Assembly: GCA_964543295.1 (NCBI GenBank) | Contig: CAZIXA010000003.1 | Span: 1-64,000 of the forward strand | Direction: 5' to 3' | Source of the DNA: AE-B3B sp964543295 | GTDB taxonomy: Bacteria > Aerophobota > Aerophobia > Aerophobales > AE-B3A | Length of the DNA: 64,000 nucleotides | Part shown: positions 8,219 through 16,171 of the stretch, piece by piece | How positions within the stretch are numbered: position 1 is the first letter of the stretch | How the letters are laid out: each line of letters opens with the position of its first letter | Program-made: the position numbers and the translations under genes | Notes under the pieces: model-generated | Databases searched by the model: none | Seen by the model: only the letters and a program-made list of their open reading frames with translations | Told to the model about the DNA's origin: nothing

Positions 8219-9919
8219 TCATTCACCATTTTCACGGTACACATACCTGCCACCACGAAGCCATGAGGCGGTACCGGCAACAAGACACATTACAGTAGCG
8301 AAGACCAGCACCTCGGCAAGACCATGATCAAAAGCCCCGGCGATAAGCTGTGGGAAGAAGGATTTGGAGGTTATGGTCGTCACCTGCCCCACCGACAGGG
8401 TATGGAGCACTTCCGAAGGGATCAGCGTTCCCAGCGGGTTATAGCCCAGGAAAGCAGCGAACAGGTAGCCCACCGGCGGCGCACTGGCTAATTGTCGTGC
8501 CACCTGAACAGGCACACCCTGTTGCGTGAGGCCGCTATACATAGTCGTTGGTACCGAGGCAGTCATGCCGATAATCATAAGCGAGAAGAAAATGCCGATG
8601 GAGAGCGGCATCCCCATATTATTGAGTGTTGCCCTCATGCCGGAACTTACGCCGCGGTGCTGTGGCGGAACGCTGTTCATAATTGCCGCTGTGTTCGGTG
8701 CGGCGAACATTCCCATGCAAATGCCATTAAGCAGAATTAGCAACGCGAACAGCAAGTAAGCGAAGTCCACCGGCAAAAGCATCAGCAGGGCAAAGCTGAC
8801 TGCTGCCAGTATCATCCCACCCGTAGCAAAATAACGCGCCCCAAAGCGGTCAGACAGCCAACCGAAAAGCGGGCCAGCTAACAGAAATCCAACGCTCATG
8901 GGCAACATGTAGATCCCCGCCCAGAGTGGCGTGACCTCAAAATTATAGCCGTGCAGCGGCAACCATATTCCCTGCAGCCAGATGATGAGCATAAACATCA
9001 GACCACCCCGGGCTACAGCCACTAAGAACGCGGCTACATTGCCAGCAGCGAAAGCGCGGATGCGGAATAAGCTGAGCCGGAACATGGGCGCCCGAACATG
9101 CCCTTCGATAAAAGCGAACAACGCCAGGAGAACAATTCCGCCTGCCAGCGTCCCTAATACGAATGGCGTTGTCCAGCTCATAGAGGAAGTGCCGCTGGGG
9201 GTAATACCGTAAGTGATGCCTACCAATAGCATGGTCAGGCCGGCGGCAAAGGCAAGATTGCCCCACCAGTCGATAGGCTCTCTTTTCCGAATACCTATCT
9301 CTCGGAGTGAGAGGTATGGCCAGACGGTTCCGGCAATGCCTATGGGCACGTTGACGAGGAATACCCACCGCCATCCTACTTCGGATAAAAGCCCACCCAC
9401 GAGGATACCCAGAAAGGAGCCAGCAATCCCGGCTACCTGGTTCAGTCCGAGTGCCATGCCGCGCTGATTTTCTGGAAAAGCATCTGTCAAGATAGCTGCT
9501 GAGTTGGCAAACAGAAAGGCACCGCCAATAGCCTGCACCACCCTGAAGAGGATTAACTCAAGCGCCCCGGTAGATCCCTTGCTCCAGGTAACAGCACATA
9601 ACGCGGAGCCAATGGTGAAGATGACGAAACCAAGGTTGTACATGCGAACACGCCCAAATATGTCTCCCAGGCGGCCAAACGTGACTACGAGCACGGCCAC
9701 AATTACCATGTAGCCCATGAGCAACCAGAGCAGGTAGTTGAAGCTTTCTGGGGCTAGTGGGTTAATATGAATGCCCCTGAAGATGACCGGCAATGCCAGC
9801 ATTATGCTCGAGCCGTTGAGGGCAACCATAAGCGTGCCGAGCGTTGTGTTCGAAAGGGCGGTCCATTTATAATAAGGCCCGACCAAGGGGCCGACAGCGT
9901 TTATCGAGTCTCCTGTCAT
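8219..9919 (-). CDS. DHA2/EmrB-type MFS exporter
   Basis: 566 residues, about 14 membrane segments. Motifs: GRLGDIFGRVRMYNLG, FRVVQAIGGAFLFANSAAI, and the TM5-6 region with GWRWVFLVNVPIG. A roughly 60-residue loop (ASAPPVGYLFAAFLGYNPLG) near the C-terminus, between the last helices, is longer than in EmrB and recalls actinobacterial or archaeal members. Codon use is G+C-rich compared with the housekeeping genes later in the window. Head of the exporter-exporter-methyltransferase unit. Confidence 0.85.
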   Translation of the reverse strand: MTGDSINAVGPLVGPYYKWTALSNTTLGTLMVALNGSSIMLALPVIFRGIHINPLAPESFNYLLWLLMGYMVIVAVLVVTFGRLGDIFGRVRMYNLGFVIFTIGSALCAVTWSKGSTGALELILFRVVQAIGGAFLFANSAAILTDAFPENQRGMALGLNQVAGIAGSFLGILVGGLLSEVGWRWVFLVNVPIGIAGTVWPYLSLREIGIRKREPIDWWGNLAFAAGLTMLLVGITYGITPSGTSSMSWTTPFVLGTLAGGIVLLALFAFIEGHVRAPMFRLSLFRIRAFAAGNVAAFLVAVARGGLMFMLIIWLQGIWLPLHGYNFEVTPLWAGIYMLPMSVGFLLAGPLFGWLSDRFGARYFATGGMILAAVSFALLMLLPVDFAYLLFALLILLNGICMGMFAAPNTAAIMNSVPPQHRGVSSGMRATLNNMGMPLSIGIFFSLMIIGMTASVPTTMYSGLTQQGVPVQVARQLASAPPVGYLFAAFLGYNPLGTLIPSEVLHTLSVGQVTTITSKSFFPQLIAGAFDHGLAEVLVFATVMCLVAGTASWLRGGRYVYRENGE

Positions 9920-10086
9920 TTTTCTTAAATCTCCTGCGAATTACCATCTTGATGTTTTTTCCTTGTGGCTTTGGTGCTCAAACGTGCATAGTGTCAACAG
10001 TCACGGCACTTATTAGCGGAGGTCTCAGGTTAGCTGCTTTGAGCGCATCGGCTCACTATCTTCATTATTTAACTGCTTGATTGGCA

Positions 10087-10722
10087 TTATGATACGATTT
10101 TAGAGCCCCCCATCTTAAGAATCTCGCTGTGAGTTACCACTTCGCACAAGCTGCTTAAATTGGTTAGCGACCTCTCATGTGCTTCCCTATTGGCTGATGA
10201 TACTCCGTCGCTAACTATAACCACATAATAACCCCGGTTCAATGCCTCTCTGGCAGAGGATTCGATCCCCCACTCCGTGGATATACCCGTAAAAATCAGC
10301 GTTTCCACGCCTCCATACCTGGCGATATAGTCACAATTCGTGCCTATAAACAGGCTGGCCGTGTTCTTGTTTAACACGATATCTTCTGGCAGTGGAGCAA
10401 TCACCTCGGCGATTTCCCGCGGCTTGGGGTCATCACCAAGGGGTGAGCGAAGTTGCCTCACATCCTTTATCCCCATTCGTTTCATCTGCTGGGCTACTGC
10501 TGCGGGCGCTTGAAAGCGGGGAGGTAACCGAGTAATCTTTGTATAGACCACTGGCACTTGAATCTTTCTTGCTGTCTGAAGCAGAGCTCCTACTGATTTG
10601 AGAATCTCGTCTTTATTGAATACCCGGTTAACCAGCATATTTTGCATATCCCAAACTATCAGCATCGAATGCTCTGGAGCAATAACATCGGTTAGTTCAG
10701 TATAAATTTTACCTCTAGCCAT
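10087..10722 (-). CDS. Isochorismatase-family hydrolase lacking the catalytic Cys
   Basis: 211 residues with the family core: WDMQNMLVN (catalytic Asp), a Lys in LNKNTASLF, and FTGISTEWGIESSAREAL. In cysteine hydrolases of this family the position after TEW is Cys; here it is Gly, as in true isochorismatases such as EntB and PhzD. So it may hydrolyse a vinyl ether rather than an amide, or be inactive. It lies upstream of the exporters in the G+C-rich block. No siderophore or phenazine genes are visible. Confidence 0.75.
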   Translation of the reverse strand: MARGKIYTELTDVIAPEHSMLIVWDMQNMLVNRVFNKDEILKSVGALLQTARKIQVPVVYTKITRLPPRFQAPAAVAQQMKRMGIKDVRQLRSPLGDDPKPREIAEVIAPLPEDIVLNKNTASLFIGTNCDYIARYGGVETLIFTGISTEWGIESSAREALNRGYYVVIVSDGVSSANREAHERSLTNLSSLCEVVTHSEILKMGGSKIVS

Positions 10723-10838
10723 GAGATGCCTCCTTTTTTACTTCATGTTATTGCCTATTCCTTACCAGTAAATGGCAGGAATGTCTCGCCTATAATGGCT
10801 TGTCGGCACCGGTCCCATCTAAGCTGGCTTCCAGCAAC

Positions 10839-11235
10839 TTATGCCCTGAGCCTTATTGGTTTTCCTGATCTTATCCCTTCGGTCATCTCCTTGAACTCTC
10901 TGGATGACTCAGCGGTTCCAGCAGTACTCTTATCTATAGCATCGGCAATGCCCTGGATCTTCTCCACCGGGACTGAGGCGATCAAGATATTCTCATCCCA
11001 TCCTGGCGCTGATATCCCCGGCGGTGATGTTGAAGTTTCCTGAAACTATGGGATAAGTTATGGAACCCCAGCAAAGCGACCCTCTCATTTCGAACGAGGG
11101 AGCCCTGCCATCCCAGAACTGGGCCAGCGTAATGAGCTTGGATACCTGTTCCGCATTTACCAGGAAGAGGACTAAGTCCGGCACAAAAATATCACGGCTT
11201 GCCGGGAATAGATAGACTTTACTGGGGTCGTGTCA
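10839..11235 (-). pseudogene. DUF169-like gene, truncated and frameshifted
   Basis: The minus strand reads KVYLFPASRDIFVPDLVLFLVN, then after a one-base frame change near 10998 continues as DENILIASVPVEKIQGIADA and ends at a TAA at 10839. The first part resembles DUF169 proteins (PDVVLF motif). The 5' end runs into the IS256-type remnant near 11235 without a start. Two lesions make function unlikely. Confidence 0.55.
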
Positions 11236-11735
11236 ACATTAGTGTGTAAATTATCTGAAGTCCTTCATTGGCTTAGTCTTCCAATCTTCATTAATCATTT
11301 GAACTAAAGAGAACATAATTCGGATACAAGACTCCTCTGTAGGAAATGTATCCATGACCTTGGTTCTGCGACGAAACTCTCTGAAGACTCTCTCAATGAT
11401 ATTGGTGGTCCGAAGAGAGACCCACATTCTATAGGGAAAATCAAAGAACCTGAGAGTTTCATCTAGATCTTTCTCAAGACAGTTAACAGCTTTAGGAGCA
11501 AGGTCTTGATAGCGTCTCTTCCAGGCTCCAAATTCCTCCAGTGCTTGCCTTTTGCTGGTAGCATAGATTACTCTCTTCACATCGACCATGACACTGGCCT
11601 GAATAGCTCGAGGGCAGTGATTAGCAATGTTTCTGAGCTTGTGAACTGTGCATCGCTGAACTTTCACATCGGGGAAACAGGCCCCTAGGAGAGAGGTGAA
11701 AAAGCCTCTCCAAAGATATGGATAATCTGAGAGAA
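11236..11735 (-). mobile_element. IS256-family (mutator) transposase, C-terminal remnant
   Basis: About 150 residues of the C-terminal part: KVQRCTVHKLRNIANHCPRA is the signature region of mutator transposases, and the tail has MWVSLRTTNIIERVFREFRR with the final catalytic Glu. The stop is at 11251 and an element end probably extends to about 11236. The N-terminal half is absent; at about 11735 the sequence changes to DNA associated with an IS1182 remnant. One side truncates the DUF169-like gene. Confidence 0.8.
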
Positions 11736-11863
11736 ATTCAATTTTTCTCAGAAGAAATTAAGAAATTTTACCGCTAATTTGACTATTTTGGAAAAATTCA
11801 TCTTTACACTACTAAATTTAGCCCTTAATTTTGAGAAATTGGTGGCTAATCACCTATTTGTCC

Positions 11864-12502
11864 TCAGGTAGCTACTAAAATAGTCTCTTTTACATTAAGA
11901 TTCTTGCTTTTTTCTTGCTGTTCTTTGAAAATTAGCTTAAAGTTTACCGCTGCCGCGGTGAATAAGGCTTGAAGTCGTGATTTCCTTTTTCCAATGTATC
12001 TTGTTTTGCGAAGGCCGTGGCGGATGAGCTCTGCTATCTTTGCCTCTATAGGTGGACGCCTTGTGTTGTAGATCTTTTTGAATTTCTCTGTCTTTTGCCG
12101 TGCCCTTGCCTCTCTTAGGTACTCCTCATGAGGACCTACGGTGATAGTTCTTCCGGTATTCTTTGCTGTGGTGCACTCGGGTTTTCTGGGACACTCGTTG
12201 CACACCTTCTTGGAGAAGATGAAGGTTCTCTTAACCTCTCCTCCTGAAGTTTTACTTTTTTGACATTTGGTGGTGGTTTTACCTTCCGGGCATGTGACCT
12301 TTTCTTTTTCAAGGTCTACCTTAAACTCTTCCTTGCTGATCTTACCTGTATCCTTTGGTGCAGGAGCTTTTGCTATAAGCTCGGTTCTTCTCTCGTTCAT
12401 CTTCTCTCGCATTTTCCCTGAACCGTAGGCACCATCTCCACATAAAGATTTTGTTTTTATCCCACACTCACTTTCTGTCTCATCTTGGAGTAGTATTCCC
12501 AA
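11864..12502 (-). mobile_element. IS1182-family transposase, C-terminal half
   Basis: Reads CGDGAYGSGKMREKMNE (middle of the DDE domain), a Cys-rich stretch CNECPRKPECT, then RRPPIEAKIAELIRHGLRKT with the last catalytic Glu, and the usual RLQALFTAAAVNFKLI ending. The N-terminal half is missing: near 12490 the frame joins the end of the HTH/P-loop gene, which it has cut. Confidence 0.8.
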
Positions 12503-13190
12503 TTATTACAGCATAAGCGTGATTCACTATCTTTTTATTTTCAACCGTAAATTCTCTCCTTCCATCAGCAAAAGACAAAGCTATCTTCTTTAATTCAGGG
12601 GAGGCTTTATCCCACTCATCAAAAGAGGCTAACCTCTCATTAAAAAAATAGGACGCACTTACATCCCATTTAGATTTTCCTTCTGCCCTAAACCTTCTTA
12701 AACCAATGTCCCCCGGGGTTCCCCGGTAAAGATAATAATTGTTTCTTGTGAAATCTAAGCCTTTAGTTATTTTGCAGAGAACCTCGATTAAACCTGTTTT
12801 AAAAGTTTTAGTAGGTCCTAGTATAATTGAGGCTGGCCAGTTATTATCGAAATATTTAAACAAAAGAAGTTTTGCGGTAATACCTGAAAGGGTCAATCTA
12901 AAAATGGCTTTATGAGATTCGGTGGGAAGTTTATCAATTAAAGCCTCAAGCTTTGGATTGTTAAGGGTTACTGCTATGGTGGGGGTGAGCTTTTTAACGT
13001 AAGCCTTACCCTTAGAAGAAAGAGCATAAACTCCCTGCCTTATCCGCTTAATCAGTCCATATCTTAAAAGCTTTTCTATCCTTCTTTTAGCTATCCTTTG
13101 GCTTTTAACTAATGCTCCTATCTCTTTAAGTTTTTTCGGGCTATCTCTTAGAGCTAAAAGGACCCCTTCATCAATTTCATCTATTCTCAA
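12480..13190 (-). pseudogene. Winged-helix plus P-loop protein, 3' end cut by IS1182
   Basis: About 232 residues remain. Residues 1-70 look like a winged helix (KLKEIGALVKSQRIAKRR, then GLIKRIRQGVYALSSKGK). Around residue 125 GPTKTFKTGLIEVL is a Walker-A-like loop (G-x4-K-T). SFDEWDKASPELKKIALSF with DGRREFTVENKKIV suggests a Walker B/sensor region of an AAA-type ATPase. The last recognisable residues are VIIGNT, then IS1182 sequence. TTG start at 13190 after GAGGA. Four copies of a 9-mer lie upstream. Role unknown; the full protein would be a DNA-binding ATPase. Confidence 0.55.
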
Positions 13191-13205
13191 TTTTTTCCTC
13201 GAAAA

Positions 13206-13342
13206 TGGGTCTAAAATTCCATTGAAAATTCATTTTTTATTATAGCAGGTGGGTCTAATTCTGTAAAGCTCACTAATAAGTAATTTCAAAGGATGCCTTC
13301 GAAGATTTTAGACCCATTTGACCCACTTTTTATTGGGTCTAA
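13206..13342. promoter_or_regulatory. Four TGGGTCTAA sites, candidate operator cluster
   Basis: TGGGTCTAA occurs at 13206-13214, 13250-13258 and 13334-13342, and inverted (TTAGACCCA) at 13308-13316. A near match, TTTGACCCA, is at 13317-13325. All fall within 140 bp upstream of the winged-helix gene starting at 13190, which fits autoregulation. No protein binding is shown. Confidence 0.5.
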
Positions 13343-13486
13343 ACTTCCCTTTAGGTTAAAGAAAATAAAAGTATCTAAAAATTTAGGAAAGATTTATCAG
13401 TGCTCAATTTGTGAAATAGATCTAATAAAAATATAAGAATTGTATTGATGATAAACGTAAGAAATAAGTTAATAATCTAAAATATA

Positions 13487-13552
13487 GATAAAATAAGGAT
13501 TTTAGTTTAGAGGAAAGGAGTCAATGTCTTACTTTTATACAGAAGAGGACAA
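13487..13552 (+). repeat. Remnant B of a repeated gene start
   Basis: About 80% identical to 4442-4506. It contains AGGAAAGGAG and an ATG beginning MSYFYTEEDKQR followed by TAA. A third, weaker copy near 18868-18892 (plus strand) keeps LHTEDDKLRG in the same alignment. These look like abandoned 5' ends of one gene family, perhaps a transposase. Confidence 0.5.
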
Positions 13553-13773
13553 GCAGAGGTAACCTATTTTAGCATACGGAAATAAAAAACGAAATTGCTG
13601 TGATGATGGCAATCGGCAAAGGATTTCTTTTTGGCAATGACTCTCGGGCGAAAAGTCATGGACTCCCCCGCCTGGACGATGTTAGAACCTGTTTAGTGGG
13701 TTAAATTACTCCAAAAAAATTAGAGATAGAATACTGAGCGGCAGATTTCTAATTTATAAGAATTCAGGCAGAA

Positions 13774-13797
13774 TACCCCGCCCTTTAGGGCGGGGTA
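13774..13797. repeat. 24-bp perfect palindrome
   Basis: TACCCCGCCCT and AGGGCGGGGTA are separated by 2 bases and lie downstream of the MBL-fold gene. Similar GC-rich hairpins mark IS200/IS605-type ends; no transposase is nearby. It could equally act as a terminator, but no T-tract follows on either strand. Confidence 0.55.
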
Positions 13798-13832
13798 CTT
13801 CACTTTAAGAATACGATAATTTTTAGGTTTGT

Positions 13833-14510
13833 CTAATTATTATTTTTTAGAAAACTTTCCATTAAAAAGGGTTTACCGTGACCTGGATAAACCATCTTTA
13901 TATCTAATTTTTTAAGCTTTTCTATGCTCTGTTTAAGTTCATTTGGATTTTCAATAATAGTTGCTGTTTCGGGTTTCTTAGTATCCACAAGGGTATCTCC
14001 GACAAACAAATCACCTTGGTCGGTTAAGATAGCAATTGAGCCCTTGGTATGTCCTGGAGTATGAATAATTTTTGCATCGAAACCATATTCTTTCAGGTTT
14101 TGGCCATCTTTTAAAAATATGTCTGGCTTAAATTTATTAATATTTAACTTATTTTTCTGCAATTTTCTTAACAAGGTTGGTATCAAAAAAAGAATCCTTT
14201 GGGTAAAAGATTTTATTCTTCTTTTACCAGAAAATCCGGTCTCCACAATTGAATAATCATCTTGGTGCATAGCTATCTTAACTCCATATTTTTCCTGAAT
14301 TTTTTTGCAGTTGCCTGTGTGGTCACGGTCACCATGCGTTAGGATAACAAGTTTTATTTTTCCAGGCAAACAACCAGCAGAAGTTAATTCATTTTCTAGT
14401 TTTTCCCACTGTGTCGATAAACCCGTATCGATTAAAATAAATCCTTCTTTTGCTTTAATTAAAAATGCGTTTACAAATACAAGTTTTATAACTTTAATTT
14501 CTTCTTCCAT
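13833..14510 (-). CDS. MBL-fold metallo-hydrolase
   Basis: 225 residues with the metallo-beta-lactamase pattern: THGDRDHTGN (about residue 58; the second ligand is Asp rather than the usual His), PGHTKGSIAI (about 153), LFVGDTLVD and a terminal VYPGHGKP. Such proteins include glyoxalase-II-like thioesterases and lactonases. The insert around residues 90-130 (lysine-rich helices) is not typical of glyoxalase II. Cytoplasmic, single gene. Substrate unknown. Confidence 0.82.
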   Translation of the reverse strand: MEEEIKVIKLVFVNAFLIKAKEGFILIDTGLSTQWEKLENELTSAGCLPGKIKLVILTHGDRDHTGNCKKIQEKYGVKIAMHQDDYSIVETGFSGKRRIKSFTQRILFLIPTLLRKLQKNKLNINKFKPDIFLKDGQNLKEYGFDAKIIHTPGHTKGSIAILTDQGDLFVGDTLVDTKKPETATIIENPNELKQSIEKLKKLDIKMVYPGHGKPFLMESFLKNNN

Positions 14511-14677
14511 ATGTTTCTATTTTACCAAAAAACCGCCTTCTTGTCACATCCTTGAAAAAATCTCTCAAATCCTTTATAATTCTACATTACAGCACCTTAA
14601 AAATAATCTTACCTTTCATTGCTTGCCTATAAATTAACCTAAGTTTCCTGAAAAATAAAAATTGTTGGAGGTGATGT

Positions 14678-14854
14678 GTGAAAAAGATATGTGATGAGCC
14701 GGTATGTTTTGTAGTTAGTTTGAAGGAAGTAATGAAGTACAGACTTTGCCCGTTAGGACAGCTAAAGAGAAATCCGGAAGCTAAGTTGTTGTTCCCGGAA
14801 AAAGCAAAAGAGGTGAAAAATAATGTCATCAGAGGAAATAGCTCAAAGAAATGA
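14678..14854 (+). CDS. Small hypothetical protein upstream of DUF3768
   Basis: 58 residues from a GTG preceded by GGAGG with 6 nt spacing. The sequence begins MKKICDEPVCFVVSLKEVMK, with three Cys (about 5, 10, 24), and has no family I recognise. It overlaps the next gene by 32 nt, as in translationally coupled genes. Supported by the ribosome binding site and by position; no homology known to me. Confidence 0.5.
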   Translation: MKKICDEPVCFVVSLKEVMKYRLCPLGQLKRNPEAKLLFPEKAKEVKNNVIRGNSSKK

Positions 14855-15125
14855 CCTGCTTCGTAGAAGTATTCTCTGTGTTTCTCCCCCTAACCTGGCT
14901 GTTCTGACAAAGGGCGTTGCCAGTCTGGGAGATACAGAGGTCAATGAAATTCTCAAGAAAATCAGGGACTTCAGTGAGTTCACGGAAGGCAATGATCCTT
15001 GGGGTGAACATGATTTTGGAGCATTTCAGCACAATGACCAGAAGTTCTTTTGGAAAATAGATGATTATGGTGGCCAGGAGGGATATAACCTAATATTGAC
15101 CTTAATGATAGCAGAAGAGTACTAA
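14823..15125 (+). CDS. DUF3768 family protein
   Basis: 100 residues. IAQRNDLLRRSI, then VLTKGVASLG, then NDPWGEHDFGAFQHND and FFWKIDDYGGQEGY, ending LTLMIAEEY, match the DUF3768 pattern closely. Family function is unknown; members are found mostly on plasmids and other mobile DNA. It forms a three-gene plus-strand unit with the small genes before and after. Confidence 0.75.
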   Translation: MSSEEIAQRNDLLRRSILCVSPPNLAVLTKGVASLGDTEVNEILKKIRDFSEFTEGNDPWGEHDFGAFQHNDQKFFWKIDDYGGQEGYNLILTLMIAEEY

Positions 15126-15147
15126 TGAAAGTTGAAGAAGTGAAAAA

Positions 15148-15348
15148 ATGCAAGGAAGAATAATTAGGTGTATCAATCAAGGCAGTTTGGTTCAGATATT
15201 GGTTGAGACGGAAGATGGATTAGAGAGTATTCCAGTAGACCACAGGTGCTTTCAGCATATAGTTGAGGTAAAAGGTGATCTCAGAGAAAAGGAGATTGAA
15301 TATAGCAAAGAGAAAGGTTCAATGATAGCTCATGGTCTAAGAACTTAG
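15148..15348 (+). CDS. Small hypothetical protein
   Basis: 66 residues, MQGRIIRCINQGSLVQILVE then a charged tail. Starts 22 nt after DUF3768 with GAAGAAGTGAAAAA upstream as a weak ribosome binding site. The first 40 residues alternate like a small beta-barrel. No family recognised. Probably co-transcribed with DUF3768. Confidence 0.45.
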   Translation: MQGRIIRCINQGSLVQILVETEDGLESIPVDHRCFQHIVEVKGDLREKEIEYSKEKGSMIAHGLRT

Positions 15349-16171
15349 CCTTCTGAAGAAGGCCTCGGGCAAGATCTACTTCTACTTCCACCGCGTAGGC
15401 ATCTATTCCCTGAATCCCGCTAGAGAAGACTTTGGCCAGCATCTTTTTTATCCGGTTATAGTCTAGTGCACTTCAGGAGTGATGTCAAGGATCGTAAATC
15501 AATTATGGCGGGCCTATCGTATCAAATCATTTCAGGGAAAGTATAGAAGATTTGTTAGCGCTTCAATGTCTAAAAGATAACTCTAACTGTTAAAAATCTA
15601 GAAGGGATTACACTTAACCGCCATCGGATAAATGAAAGCCGGTAGGTAAGATACCAGACAACATCGAGATTGTTCCCGTAATCTCTTGCATTCACCAAGA
15701 GTTGATAAGGTTTTAATCTGAAGTGCTTATCTTTTACCACCAGAAACTCTCTTCTTCTACCAAAGATCCCTCTTAAGACTCCCGGCATCAGTTCTCTTCT
15801 TTCCATCTCAATAGACGAGACTCCGGAATCTTTTAAAGAATCCTCTGTTCCTTTGTAAATTTCCTCTCTCTTGCCTTGAGCTCCTTCTATTAGATAAGCC
15901 CAGTTCTCTATGATGTGGTGTTTTAAGATGAGGTTGGCAAGGACACCTCAAGTCAGTTAGCTATGAGGCGGTCTGTTTCACCTGCCCGTTGCAAAGACTG
16001 CTAAAGGCCCTAGGAAGGAAAAAAGTGAGGTGGGAGTGCTATAGCCTAATTAGAGAAGAGAGCGGGATTCCACAATAGCTACTTCGGTGTGCCGCATCAC
16101 ATCGATTGTGAACTGACCAATGGTCTTATCTTAAGCCGGCGGCCACAAAAGTGCCTCACCCTCAGGAGAAA
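15349..16171. other. Decayed stretch with gene remnants
   Basis: Plus-strand frame 15349-15468 encodes about 40 residues with SGKIYFYFHRVGIYSLNPAR, with no start and no family recognised. At 15475-15491 is AGGAGTGATGTCAAGGA, also found at 23752-23768. On the minus strand 15570-15944 is open for about 125 codons (next entry). Near 15975-16078 a plus-strand frame carries CFTCPLQRLLKALGRKKV. All look like fragments left by insertions. Confidence 0.45.
15570..15944 (-). pseudogene. Unrecognised open frame, probably a fragment
   Basis: The frame runs from a TGA near 15947 to the stop at 15570. The first ATG (15806) would give 78 residues, but recognisable-looking protein sequence extends upstream of it (HHIIENWAYLIEGAQGKREE) without a start codon. 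The middle reads FLVVKDKHFRLKPYQLLVNA. I know no family. The missing start and the surroundings suggest decay. Confidence 0.4.

Noticed and set aside
8943..9374. 143-codon minus-strand frame inside the DHA2 gene
   Set aside because: A shadow of the real exporter in G+C-rich sequence, rich in Arg/His/Cys.
10726..11043. 105-codon plus-strand frame
   Set aside because: Antisense to the DUF169-like remnant, whose own frames give recognisable protein.
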